Assembly: GCA_934371475.1 (NCBI GenBank)
Contig: CAKRNX010000074.1
Location: 1-10,380, forward strand
Source: an uncultured Lachnospiraceae bacterium
GTDB lineage: Bacteria > Bacillota > Clostridia > Lachnospirales > Lachnospiraceae
Direction: 5' to 3'
Length of the DNA stretch: 10,380 nucleotides
A program made the translations under genes and the position numbers. Below the pieces are notes generated by a model. The model did not search any database. It was not told the DNA's origin and was given only the letters and a program-made list of their open reading frames with translations. Below are positions 1 through 6,198 of the stretch, piece by piece. Each line of letters starts with the position of its first letter. Positions within the stretch are counted from its first letter, which is position 1.

Positions 1-51
1 GTGAAGCAGATTGCGAATATCCGTTTGACTTTTTATGTTTCAGAAGAATAA
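1..51 (+). CDS. Possible C-terminal end of a convergent gene (partial)
   Basis: Frame 1 of the plus strand is open from the window edge to a TAA at 49-51, giving the last 16 residues of whatever precedes (ending NIRLTFYVSEE). Nothing in so short a piece identifies a family. The only support for a real gene is that two plus-strand terminator-like hairpins lie further on at 269-321 and 332-377. A chance open stretch of this length is common, so this is a weak call. Confidence 0.2.
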   Translation: MKQIANIRLTFYVSEE

Positions 52-71
52 TATTCCCCAAAGCGGTCATA

Positions 72-227
72 CTAGGAGTAATCCCGAAAGCAGTTCTGCA
101 GGGAACGGACAGCCCACCCGGACTTTTCCTTACAGGAACTCAGGTCAGACCATACGGTGAACTGTTCCGCCTCTTTAAACTGTTCCGGCGGGAGAAACTG
201 ATCTTCGAATCCCCCTTCAAGGATCAC
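72..227 (-). CDS. Unrecognised short reading frame, possible gene remnant
   Basis: A minus-strand frame of about 51 codons from a GTG at 227 to a TAG at 72-74; the frame stays open further upstream to a TTG at 293. The codons look like those of the neighbouring genes (many GAA, CAG, CTG, TCC), and the product is acidic and aromatic-rich (FEDQFLPPEQF, then TVWSDLSS). I do not recognise a family. There is no ribosome site before the GTG. An AAGGGGAGG at 255-263 has no start codon at normal spacing. The 5' extension would also run into the hairpin at 269-314. It may be the decayed tail of an older gene or a chance frame. Confidence 0.2.
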   Translation of the reverse strand: MILEGGFEDQFLPPEQFKEAEQFTVWSDLSSCKEKSGWAVRSLQNCFRDYS

Positions 228-268
228 AATGCAAAAGATAAAAATACTACTTATCCTCCCCTTATGAA

Positions 269-321
269 GAGCTGTTGCAAAATAAATGAGCAATCATCTA
301 TGAGGCAACAGCTCCTTTTTT
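269..321 (+). terminator. Rho-independent terminator, plus-strand orientation
   Basis: A 10-base-pair perfect stem, GAGCTGTTGC at 269-278 with GCAACAGCTC at 305-314, encloses a 26-base loop. It is followed on the plus strand by C and a run of six T (316-321). On the minus strand the bases after the stem are not T-rich, so it fits best as the end of a plus-strand transcript converging on the fatty-acid operon. The loop is longer than usual. It could also reduce minus-strand readthrough. Confidence 0.6.
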
Positions 322-331
322 AGACGGGAAA

Positions 332-377
332 TGCCGCAAACTCACTTATTCCTGTGATTTTGCGGCACCTCTTTTTT
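332..377. terminator. Hairpin just past fabZ, possible bidirectional terminator
   Basis: TGCCGCAAA at 332-340 pairs with TTTGCGGCA at 359-367. After one mismatch, TCAC (342-345) pairs with GTGA (354-357), leaving an 8-base loop. On the plus strand a four-base spacer and six T (372-377) follow. On the minus strand it begins about 9 bases past the fabZ stop and is followed by the weaker TTTCCCGTCT. By position it is the natural end of the fab operon, although its T-run faces the plus direction. It may serve both strands. Confidence 0.55.
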
Positions 378-822
378 ATACCTTACATGTGGGAAGCGGA
401 TCCTGCACTGCAAAAGTAAGTTCCGCCTCCACACACACCTGCCCGTCAACAGATGCGACTGCTTTTCCCATTCCTACCGGTCCCCTGATTTTTGTCATCT
501 CCACCTCAAGGATCAGCAAATCTCCCGGCACCACTTTCCGGCGAAATCTTGCCCTGGAAATTCCACCGAAAAGCACCAGTTTTCCTTTATTCTCCTCCAT
601 GGAAAGAATGGCCACTGCACCGGTCTGCGCCAATGCCTCACAGATCAGCACTCCAGGCATCACCGGTTCCTGCGGAAAATGCCCGGCAAAATACGGTTCA
701 TCATAAGTAACTGCTTTTCTTCCCCTTGCATATTTTCCCGGTTCCAGCTCGTCAATTCTGTCAATCAGCAAAAACGGTGCCCTGTGCGGCAAAATCTCCA
801 TAATCTGTCTGATATCCAACAT
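376..822 (-). CDS. fabZ: 3-hydroxyacyl-ACP dehydratase FabZ
   Basis: This cytoplasmic enzyme removes water from 3-hydroxyacyl-ACP to give trans-2-enoyl-ACP in each elongation round. The product is 148 residues, normal for FabZ, with a single hot-dog fold. The N-terminal ILPHRAPFLLIDRI signature is at about residues 10-23. The catalytic His is H48 in AGHFP, and the acidic partner E62 lies in PGVLICEALAQTG, which forms the central hot-dog helix. The ATG at 822 has AAGGGAGAG about 8 bases upstream and an in-frame TAA 18 bases upstream, so the start is secure. It is the last gene of the operon, separated from fabF by 119 bases, where relatives usually carry accB. FabA is less likely, since FabA is longer and belongs mainly to proteobacteria. 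Confidence 0.96.
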   Translation of the reverse strand: MLDIRQIMEILPHRAPFLLIDRIDELEPGKYARGRKAVTYDEPYFAGHFPQEPVMPGVLICEALAQTGAVAILSMEENKGKLVLFGGISRARFRRKVVPGDLLILEVEMTKIRGPVGMGKAVASVDGQVCVEAELTFAVQDPLPTCKV

Positions 823-941
823 CTGATCTCTCCCTTTTTATCATTTCTCCTGCTTCGGGTACCCCGCGCATAAATTTTTTCTCACAGCCTCCTGCTGCTT
901 CTTGCTTTTCGCAATGGAAACAGGGGACTTACTTGTTTGGG
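823..941 (-). other. fabF-fabZ gap where accB is normally found
   Basis: A 119-base gap in an operon whose other joins are overlaps or gaps of 3 and 38 bases. It contains a perfect AGGAGG (888-893 on the plus strand as cctcct) without a good start codon at 5-9 bases. The nearest ATG (869-871) is 16 bases away and opens only about 36 codons, running out of frame into fabZ. No biotin-attachment motif (AMKM-like) is visible. It may be a scar of accB loss or simply a leader for fabZ. Confidence 0.4.
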
Positions 942-2168
942 TTAAACACTCTTTACCAGCAGACTTCCGTTGTGTCCGCCAAATCCCAGTGAATTGCTGA
1001 TGGCCGCCTTTACTTCACGGCATTCCCCTGTCGGTGTATAGTTCAGATCCATCTCTGTCTCCGCCTCTCTGAAACCTGCTGTGGCATGAATATACCCCTC
1101 CTGGATTGTCTTGACGCAGACAATAAACTCAACTGCTCCAGCTGCTCCCAGCATATGCCCTGTCATGGATTTTGTGGAATTGACATTCAGATTATATGCA
1201 TCCTTTCCGAACGCTTTTCTGATCGCTCTTGTCTCAAACAGATCGTTATGATGCGTTCCTGTTCCATGAGCATTAATATATTGCACCTGCTCCGGATGCA
1301 GACCGGCTTCCTCCATCGCCAGTGTCATTGCCCTAGCTGCGCCTTCCCCATCCTCAGCCGGTGAAGTAATGTGATATGCATCGCATGTAGCCCCGTAACC
1401 GCCTACTTCAGCCAGGATTCTGGCTCCTCTGGCTCTGGCATGCTCATACTCCTCAAGTATTACCACGCCCGCACCTTCTCCCATTACAAATCCGCTTCTG
1501 TCCTTATCAAATGGAAGAGAAGCACGCAGCGGATCCTCAGCGGAAGAAAGCGCTGTCAGCGCTGCAAAACCGGAAATCCCCACCGGGGTGATGGCAGCCT
1601 CTGTGCCGCCTGCCACGCACACATCCATATCTGCGCACTGGATTCCTCTGAAGGCTTCTCCGATGGAATGGGTTCCTGTAGCGCAGGCTGTTACCACATC
1701 GATGCATTTTCCTTTCAACCCAAAATGAATTGCTATATTCCCGGCAGCCATATTGCTGATCATCAGGGGTACCAGCAGCGGCGGAACACGTTTCGGCCCT
1801 TTTTCTACCAGCCTGGTATGTGCCTGTTCCAGAATCTGAAGTCCTCCGATCCCGCATCCTACCGATACGCCAATCCTGGTACGTTCCTCTTTTTCAAGGT
1901 CCAGCCCCGCATCTGCCACTGCCTCCGCTGCTGCCGCTACCGCATACTGACAAAACAGTTCCATTCGTTTTGCTTCTTTATATTCCATCGTTTTAAGCGG
2001 ATCAAATCCCTTCACCTGAGCAGCCAGCTTTACCGGATATTCTGACACGTCAAACCTGTCCAGCGTTCCAATCCCCACTCTGCCTGCTTTCAGACTTTTC
2101 CACATTTCATCCACGGTATTCCCTATGGGAGTGATCGCTCCCATTCCGGTTACTACTACTCTTCTCAT
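942..2168 (-). CDS. fabF: 3-oxoacyl-ACP synthase II FabF
   Basis: This is the elongating condensing enzyme: it joins acyl chains to malonyl-ACP with loss of CO2. The length, 408 residues, is normal. The N-terminus is RRVVVTGMGAITPIG. The active-site Cys is C162 in TACATGTHS, and the two His are H301 in NAHGTGT and H338 in STKSMTGH, with K333 in the same motif. This is the full Cys-His-His set of KAS I/II; KAS III (FabH) would have Asn instead of the second His. GFGGHNGSLL at about 396-404 is the usual C-terminal glycine-rich motif. HGTGTHHND replaces the commoner HGTSTPLND, a harmless-looking variant. The start overlaps the fabG stop by one base (TGATG), which implies translational coupling. 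Confidence 0.97.
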   Translation of the reverse strand: MRRVVVTGMGAITPIGNTVDEMWKSLKAGRVGIGTLDRFDVSEYPVKLAAQVKGFDPLKTMEYKEAKRMELFCQYAVAAAAEAVADAGLDLEKEERTRIGVSVGCGIGGLQILEQAHTRLVEKGPKRVPPLLVPLMISNMAAGNIAIHFGLKGKCIDVVTACATGTHSIGEAFRGIQCADMDVCVAGGTEAAITPVGISGFAALTALSSAEDPLRASLPFDKDRSGFVMGEGAGVVILEEYEHARARGARILAEVGGYGATCDAYHITSPAEDGEGAARAMTLAMEEAGLHPEQVQYINAHGTGTHHNDLFETRAIRKAFGKDAYNLNVNSTKSMTGHMLGAAGAVEFIVCVKTIQEGYIHATAGFREAETEMDLNYTPTGECREVKAAISNSLGFGGHNGSLLVKSV

Positions 2169-2908
2169 CAGATCCCCATTCCTCCGTCTACCTGCAATAC
2201 CTGTCCGGTGATATACCCGGCCCGGTCGGATGCCAGAAATGCAACAGCCTCCGCCACATCTTCTGCTCCACCCATTCTTCCAAGCGGTACCTGACCAAGC
2301 ACCTGCTCTTTTATCCGCTCGGGCAGTACCGCTGTCATCTCTGTATCAATATATCCCGGCGCCACAGCATTGACTGTCACGCCTCTTGCGGCCAGTTCTC
2401 TTGCCAGACATTTTGTCATCCCGATCACGCCTGCTTTTGCCGCACAGTAATTGATCTGCCCTGCATTTCCTCTGATACCGGAAATGGAAGAAATACTTAT
2501 AATTCTTCCGCTTCTCTGGCGAATCATCTGTTTTCCAGCCAGCTTCATGCAAAAAAATGTACCTTTTAAATTGGTGTCCAATACCGCATCAAATTCTGTT
2601 TCACTCATGCGCACAGCCAAATTATCTCTTGTGATTCCGGCATTATTGACCAGCACATCCAGCCCTCCAAGGAAACTGCAACTCTCCTCAATCAATGCTT
2701 TACATGATGCTTCATCAGAGACATCTGCCTGCACTGTTACTGCTCTTCTTCCCATTCTTCTGATTTCTTCTGCCGTCTGTTCTGCTGCATCTTCTGAACC
2801 GCAGTAATTGACTGCCACATCCGCACCGTATCCGGCCATTGTCAACGCAACAGCCCGGCCAATTCCTCTTCCGCCTCCGGTAATCAGCACCTTTTTCCCT
2901 GCCAGCAT
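2168..2908 (-). CDS. fabG: 3-oxoacyl-ACP reductase FabG
   Basis: This NADPH-dependent enzyme reduces 3-oxoacyl-ACP to 3-hydroxyacyl-ACP. It is a 246-residue classical short-chain dehydrogenase. The cofactor motif TGGGRGIG is at 10-17, an ADV that contacts the cofactor is at 61-63, and NNAG is at 88-91. The catalytic set is N113, S141, Y154 and K158 in YCAAK. NAVAPGYIDTEM at 180-191 and the C-terminal GQVLQVDGGMGI are typical of FabG. The ATG at 2908 lies three bases after the fabD stop, with AGGA six bases upstream inside the end of fabD. The stop overlaps the fabF start by one base. Its place between fabD and fabF rules out most other dehydrogenase roles. Confidence 0.97.
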   Translation of the reverse strand: MLAGKKVLITGGGRGIGRAVALTMAGYGADVAVNYCGSEDAAEQTAEEIRRMGRRAVTVQADVSDEASCKALIEESCSFLGGLDVLVNNAGITRDNLAVRMSETEFDAVLDTNLKGTFFCMKLAGKQMIRQRSGRIISISSISGIRGNAGQINYCAAKAGVIGMTKCLARELAARGVTVNAVAPGYIDTEMTAVLPERIKEQVLGQVPLGRMGGAEDVAEAVAFLASDRAGYITGQVLQVDGGMGI

Positions 2909-2911
2909 TTC

Positions 2912-3856
2912 TTATCCTGCCTTTCTCTCACTCCGTCTCAGTTCATCAGCCAGTTTTTCCAGATCTTCCGGCCGTTCCACGCTGTATGTCTTGACACCGG
3001 GAAGCGTCTTCCAGATGAGACGGCTTAAGGTTTTACCCGGACCGATTTCAATAAAAATATCTGCTCCCAGCTGAGCCATCCGGCGCACACTCTGCTCCCA
3101 GAGCACTGGAGAATATACCTGCCTGCCAAGCAGTTCTCGGATCTGCTGCGGATCTTTCTCTTCTTTTGCTGTCACATTGGAAATAAACGATATGTTTGGC
3201 CGACGGCACTCTGTACTTTTCAGTATCTGATACAGTCTGGATCCCGCATGCCGCAGCATCGGAGAATGAAACGGGCCACTGACATTCAGCGCAACTGTTC
3301 TTGATGCTCCTGCTTCCATCAGTTTCTCTGCCGCACGCTCTACTGCCTCTGCCTCTCCTGAAAGGACTCTCTGCCCAGGACAATTATAATTGGCCACTGT
3401 CACTATTCCTTCAGTTTCCCGGCATATTTCTTCAAACGGCAGTTCCCTGCGGCTTAATACCGCCCGCATGGCTCCTTTTCCGGCCGGCACCTCTTCTTCC
3501 ATATAGGCGCCCCGGCAGCACACCACCTTCACTGCCTGCTCAAAGTCCATCACTCCTGCTGCCAGCAGTGCGCAGTATTCTCCAAGACTCAGACCTGCTG
3601 CCATATCCGGCAGAATGCCGGTCTGTTTGACAGCCTGCAAAATGGCACAGCAGGCCGTCAGCAGCGCCGGCTGCGTATATCTGGTCTGGTTTAGTTTTTC
3701 CCCTTCCATAAAACACAGCTCTTCAAGTGAAAAACCTGCGGCTTTGCTGGCCCGTTCAAATACAAAGCGGCTCTCCGGAAAATTCTCATAAAATTCTCTG
3801 GCCATATTCTGATACTGCGCTCCCTGACCGGGAAATATAAATGCTATCTTACCCAT
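2912..3856 (-). CDS. fabD: Malonyl-CoA:ACP transacylase FabD
   Basis: This enzyme moves malonyl from CoA to the ACP pantetheine, supplying the extender unit. The 314-residue length is normal. FPGQGAQ at 8-14 gives the oxyanion Gln (Q11). The nucleophile is S90 in GLSLGEY, R115 would bind the malonyl carboxylate, and H197 in GPFHSPM is the catalytic His. EIGPGKTL near the C-terminus is typical. The residue before the nucleophile is Leu where the textbook motif is GHSLGE; I believe this variant is common in Clostridia, and the rest of the site is intact. The gene overlaps the fabK end by 13 bases, and GAGG six bases before ATG at 3856 supports the start. Confidence 0.96.
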   Translation of the reverse strand: MGKIAFIFPGQGAQYQNMAREFYENFPESRFVFERASKAAGFSLEELCFMEGEKLNQTRYTQPALLTACCAILQAVKQTGILPDMAAGLSLGEYCALLAAGVMDFEQAVKVVCCRGAYMEEEVPAGKGAMRAVLSRRELPFEEICRETEGIVTVANYNCPGQRVLSGEAEAVERAAEKLMEAGASRTVALNVSGPFHSPMLRHAGSRLYQILKSTECRRPNISFISNVTAKEEKDPQQIRELLGRQVYSPVLWEQSVRRMAQLGADIFIEIGPGKTLSRLIWKTLPGVKTYSVERPEDLEKLADELRRSERKAG

Positions 3857-4785
3857 GCCGCACCTCTTTCCAACACTTTTTCTGCCTGCCTCATGATCTC
3901 TTCCAGAATCTGTCCGCAGCTTTTCTGCGTTTTTACCAATCCCGCAATCTGTCCCGCCATCATTGATCCTTCCGTGACATTTCCATCCACAACTGCCTTG
4001 CGCAATGATCCAAGTGTCAGCAGTTCCAGTTCCTCAAATCCCGTCCCTTCTTTTTCCAGTTCCAGATATTTTCGGGTCATGGAATTTCTCAGCTGGCGCA
4101 CCGGATGTCCGGTAGAGCGCCCGGTCACCGCTGTGTCAATATCACTTGCCTTCAGCACACGGTCCTTATAATTCTGGTGTATCATACACTCTGTGGCCGT
4201 CAGGAACCTTGTCCCCATCTGAACTCCGTCCGCACCAAGCATCAGAGCTGCAGCCAGACCTCTTCCATCTGCAATTCCTCCTGCTGCCACCACCGGAATA
4301 TCTACTGCATCCACTACCTGAGGCACCAGTGCCATCGTTGTGGTCTCTCCGATATGGCCGCCCGACTCGCATCCTTCTGCAATCACACCATCCGCACCTG
4401 CCCGCTGCATCAGTCTGGCCATGGCCACAGAGGCTACCACCGGGAGTACATGGATGCCTGCCTCTTTCCAGGCTTTCATGTAAGGTCCCGGATTGCCGGC
4501 TCCGGTTGTTACTGCCGGCACCTTTTCCTCTATTACCAGCTGTGCGATCTCCGGTGCATGCGGACTTAAAAGCATAATATTCACACCAAAGGGATGATCC
4601 GTAAGTTCTTTCGCCTTCCTGATTTCATCCCGTACCACCTCTGCCGGTGCATTGGCGGCAGCAATCACTCCCATTCCTCCCGCATTAGAGACTGCGGAAG
4701 CCAGTCTGCTCTCTGCCACCCAGGCCATGCCGCCTTGGATAACCGGTACGGAAATTCCAAGAAGCTCTGTCAGCCTCGTTTTCAT
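3844..4785 (-). CDS. fabK: Enoyl-ACP reductase II FabK (FMN-dependent)
   Basis: This flavoenzyme carries out the last step of each elongation round, reducing trans-2-enoyl-ACP with NAD(P)H. It has the TIM-barrel fold of the nitronate monooxygenase/FabK family. From the chosen start it is 313 residues. Visible motifs are VIQGGMAWV at 15-23, VNIML at 68-72, ESGGHIGETTT at 140-150 with the family's catalytic His at H144, AAGGIADGRG at 167-176 and GVQMGTRFL at 187-195 for FMN phosphate. I chose the ATG at 4785: it overlaps the acpP stop as TGATG and has GAGG at 7 bases. A GTG one codon earlier is the alternative. Nitronate monooxygenase is the other family option, but the position between acpP and fabD makes FabK very likely. 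FabK enzymes are not inhibited by triclosan as FabI is. Confidence 0.94.
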   Translation of the reverse strand: MKTRLTELLGISVPVIQGGMAWVAESRLASAVSNAGGMGVIAAANAPAEVVRDEIRKAKELTDHPFGVNIMLLSPHAPEIAQLVIEEKVPAVTTGAGNPGPYMKAWKEAGIHVLPVVASVAMARLMQRAGADGVIAEGCESGGHIGETTTMALVPQVVDAVDIPVVAAGGIADGRGLAAALMLGADGVQMGTRFLTATECMIHQNYKDRVLKASDIDTAVTGRSTGHPVRQLRNSMTRKYLELEKEGTGFEELELLTLGSLRKAVVDGNVTEGSMMAGQIAGLVKTQKSCGQILEEIMRQAEKVLERGAAWVR

Positions 4786-5018
4786 CACACTACCTCAATT
4801 CCTCTGCTCTTTAAATAATCAGCTGCCGCACCCGGTGTGGTCAGTTTTTCCAGATCTTCTGTCGGGATCTCCACATCATACTCATCTTCCAGCGCTGTCA
4901 CCAGTTCAAACAGATCCAGAGAATCGGCATGCAGATCCTCTTTGAATTTCGCATCTGTCTTTACCTCGCTTACCTCTACATGAAGCTGTTCTGCAATAAG
5001 TTCCATTAATTTTTCCAT
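4785..5018 (-). CDS. acpP: Acyl carrier protein
   Basis: This small acidic carrier holds growing acyl chains on a 4'-phosphopantetheine arm and passes them between the Fab enzymes. It is 77 residues, the normal size. The modified Ser is S33 in HADSLDLFELV, matching the family DSL motif, followed by the acidic recognition helix (ELVTALEDEYDVEIP). The start at 5018 has AAGGAG seven bases upstream (plus-strand ctcctt at 5026-5031). The stop overlaps the fabK start by one base. It sits first among the biosynthetic genes, 38 bases after the small membrane-protein gene, so it is probably on the same transcript as the sigma factor unless a promoter lies inside that gene. Confidence 0.96.
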   Translation of the reverse strand: MEKLMELIAEQLHVEVSEVKTDAKFKEDLHADSLDLFELVTALEDEYDVEIPTEDLEKLTTPGAAADYLKSRGIEVV

Positions 5019-5044
5019 TGTTTTTCTCCTTTTCTTTTCCTCTT

Positions 5045-5056
5045 CAGAATATTCTG
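5045..5056. promoter_or_regulatory. 12-base perfect palindrome before acpP
   Basis: CAGAATATTCTG reads the same on both strands and sits directly between the TAA of the small membrane-protein gene and the acpP ribosome site. It could be a half-turn operator, part of a short RNA stem, or chance. I do not recognise it as the FapR or FabT consensus, and there is no clear promoter beside it. Confidence 0.25.
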
Positions 5057-5296
5057 TTATGCGGCGTGTCCTATCTTATGTCTGTACATCAGCAGGATCG
5101 CTCCGGTCAGCGCCAGGCTGCCCGCCGCGGCAATGCCTGAAATCACAGCCTTTTTCTTCTTTCTAAAAAAAAACTTCTCCTGCCAGTGCGGCATTCCGCC
5201 TTTTTCCAGATCTTTTTCAGGGATCTCGTCTTCCAGCCAGGCCAGATCTATATGGCTCAGCAGATCAATCAGTTTATACTCACTGAAATCTCTCAT
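5057..5296 (-). CDS. Small single-pass membrane protein, possible minimal anti-sigma factor
   Basis: The product is 79 residues. An acidic N-terminal part (about 1-32, YKLIDLLSHIDLAWLEDEIPE) is followed by a basic stretch (FFFRKKKK, 42-49), one hydrophobic segment (about 50-70, AVISGIAAAGSLALTGAILLM) and a nine-residue tail. The positive-inside rule puts the N-terminus in the cytoplasm. There is no extracellular domain. The gene overlaps the sigma-factor stop by four bases (ATGA) and has a GGTGGAG site, so the two are translationally coupled. That pairing is typical of anti-sigma factors. Many clostridial partners share this layout of short acidic N-terminus, basic patch and membrane helix but add a large outer domain, which is missing here. 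The function is inferred from context, not from a recognised domain. Confidence 0.7.
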   Translation of the reverse strand: MRDFSEYKLIDLLSHIDLAWLEDEIPEKDLEKGGMPHWQEKFFFRKKKKAVISGIAAAGSLALTGAILLMYRHKIGHAA

Positions 5297-5856
5297 TTCT
5301 CCACCTCTTTTTCATAAATTTTCCTCATCTTCCCTCTCAGTCTGGACAGTTTGCTGTTCAGGGCATTCTCTGACATTTCCATCATCTCTGCAATCTGTCC
5401 CACACTCTGCAGATAATAATAACGCCGCAGGATCAGCTCCCGGTCTTTCTTTTTCAGTTTTTCCAGTACCCGTTCCAGTGCCCTTACCTCTTCTCTCAAT
5501 ATCATCTGTTTCTCCACACTTTGGCCATGATCCACATACCCTGCCAGCAGCAGATCCTGCTCTTCCTCCATATTTTCTGCCTCTTCTCTCCGTTTTTCTC
5601 CACGCAGACAATTTAACGCCGTATTCCTTGCAATAGCCTTCAGATACGTTTTAAATGAAGCCTTCTGATAATCATAGCCGCATCCTTTGAGCCAGATCTT
5701 CAGATACACATCATTCATGCATTCTTCCACAGCCTCCCGCCTCTTTCCGAGGATGGTAGAAATGATATAGCGCAGCAGTTTTTCATATCGCTGTACCGTC
5801 AGCGTGATGGCCTGCTCGTCTTTTTTCATAAGCAATTCAATAATATCCTGATCCAC
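5293..5856 (-). CDS. ECF-type sigma-70 family RNA polymerase sigma factor
   Basis: This is an alternative sigma factor that would direct RNA polymerase to a small regulon, often in response to envelope stress. The product is 187 residues, with only regions 2 and 4 as in ECF sigmas. Region 2 spans about 20-89: EECMNDVYLKIWL at 44-56 is the core-binding and -10 area, and SFKTYLKAIARNTALNCLRGEKR follows at 67-89. A charged linker lies at about 90-120. Region 4 spans about 123-181 and carries the helix-turn-helix SVGQIAEMMEMSENALNSKLSRLRG at 151-175. The start is a GTG at 5856, chosen because AGGAGG sits seven bases upstream. It is the first gene of the fab operon and overlaps its likely membrane partner by four bases. 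Its targets cannot be read from the window; its own promoter is a natural candidate. Confidence 0.9.
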   Translation of the reverse strand: MDQDIIELLMKKDEQAITLTVQRYEKLLRYIISTILGKRREAVEECMNDVYLKIWLKGCGYDYQKASFKTYLKAIARNTALNCLRGEKRREEAENMEEEQDLLLAGYVDHGQSVEKQMILREEVRALERVLEKLKKKDRELILRRYYYLQSVGQIAEMMEMSENALNSKLSRLRGKMRKIYEKEVEK

Positions 5857-5921
5857 TTTTTCCCCTCCTCTCGAAACGGGAATTTGTTCTTCCCCTCCAT
5901 CTGACTCTCTGCACTCATTTA

Positions 5922-5952
5922 CTTATACACCTGAAAATTTAAAACCTTGCAA
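5922..5952 (-). promoter_or_regulatory. Possible promoter of the sigma-fab operon
   Basis: On the minus strand TTGCAA (5947-5952) and TATAAG (5922-5927) are 19 bases apart, about 65 bases before the sigma-factor GTG. The spacing is two bases longer than ideal. Slightly upstream, TTGAAC could be the -35 for a different sigma or for self-regulation, since ECF -35 elements often contain GAAC. The surrounding sequence is AT-rich. The start site is not settled. Confidence 0.35.
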
Positions 5953-5971
5953 AAAAGTTCAAAAAATGAAC
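5951..5971 (-). terminator. Small T-rich terminator-like hairpin
   Basis: On the minus strand GTTCA and TGAAC (5957-5961 with 5967-5971) enclose a five-T loop and are followed by six T (5951-5956). The stem is only five base pairs and AT-rich, so on its own it would be weak. It lies just after the larger hairpin and may act with it as a second stop for importer transcripts. Confidence 0.35.
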
Positions 5972-5982
5972 AAATAATTTCT

Positions 5983-6059
5983 AAAAATATATCTCCAGCT
6001 GATTCGATCCGGAAACACCCGTTTATTTTCCGTTCAACAATCTTCTCATCTGGAGATAT
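5983..6059 (-). terminator. Nested hairpin with T-run, likely end of importer operon
   Basis: A perfect 10-base inverted repeat (ATATCTCCAG at 5989-5998, CTGGAGATAT at 6050-6059) encloses 51 bases. An inner six-base stem lies inside (CGGAAA at 6010-6015, TTTCCG at 6027-6032). On the minus strand the outer stem is followed by A and five T (5983-5987). It can end transcripts that run past oppF. The long loop is unusual for a plain terminator, so a structured leader of the downstream operon is an alternative. Confidence 0.5.
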
Positions 6060-6087
6060 TCAGAAAAAATTTTTATGCGTCCACAGT

Positions 6088-6178
6088 TTCCGCTATTATG
6101 CCATATGGCATCATGGTTACACCAGGAGGGTGCTTCCGCTATTATGCCATACGGCATCATAGTACACCCGGAGGGTGC
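6088..6178. repeat. Two tandem copies of a 46/45-base repeat with inner palindromes
   Basis: Copy one is 6088-6133 and copy two 6134-6178; they match at 42 of 46 aligned positions, with three substitutions and one indel. A third copy begins (TTCCGCT at 6179-6185) and then diverges. Each copy has an ATGCC...GGCAT inverted repeat (a perfect 14-base palindrome ATGCCATATGGCAT in copy one) and a CACC...GGTG stem, extended to CACCC...GGGTG in copy two. It lies 40 bases past the oppF stop. It may be a local copy of a dispersed palindromic element; copies elsewhere in the genome would be needed to show that. Confidence 0.85.
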
Positions 6179-6182
6179 TTCC

Positions 6183-6198
6183 GCTCAGCGAACTGCGC
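6183..6198 (-). other. Stable hairpin with TTCG loop after oppF
   Basis: On the minus strand GCGCAG and CTGAGC flank TTCG, giving five pairs with one internal G-A mismatch. UUCG loops make unusually stable RNA hairpins. It starts about 20 bases past the oppF stop and has no T-run, so it may protect the 3' end of the importer message or mark a processed end. Confidence 0.4.

Noticed and set aside
823..871. Small leader gene starting at the ATG at 871 before fabZ
   Set aside because: The AGGAGG is 16 bases away, too far, and the frame of about 36 codons runs into fabZ out of frame with no recognisable product.
1371..2045. Long plus-strand frame (224 codons) opposite fabF
   Set aside because: A shadow of the fabF codons: fabF on the minus strand has its full length and active-site residues, and the plus frame has no ribosome site or recognisable domain.
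6088..6178. CRISPR-like array
   Set aside because: The units are directly adjacent with no unique spacers, only two copies exist, and no cas genes are in the window.
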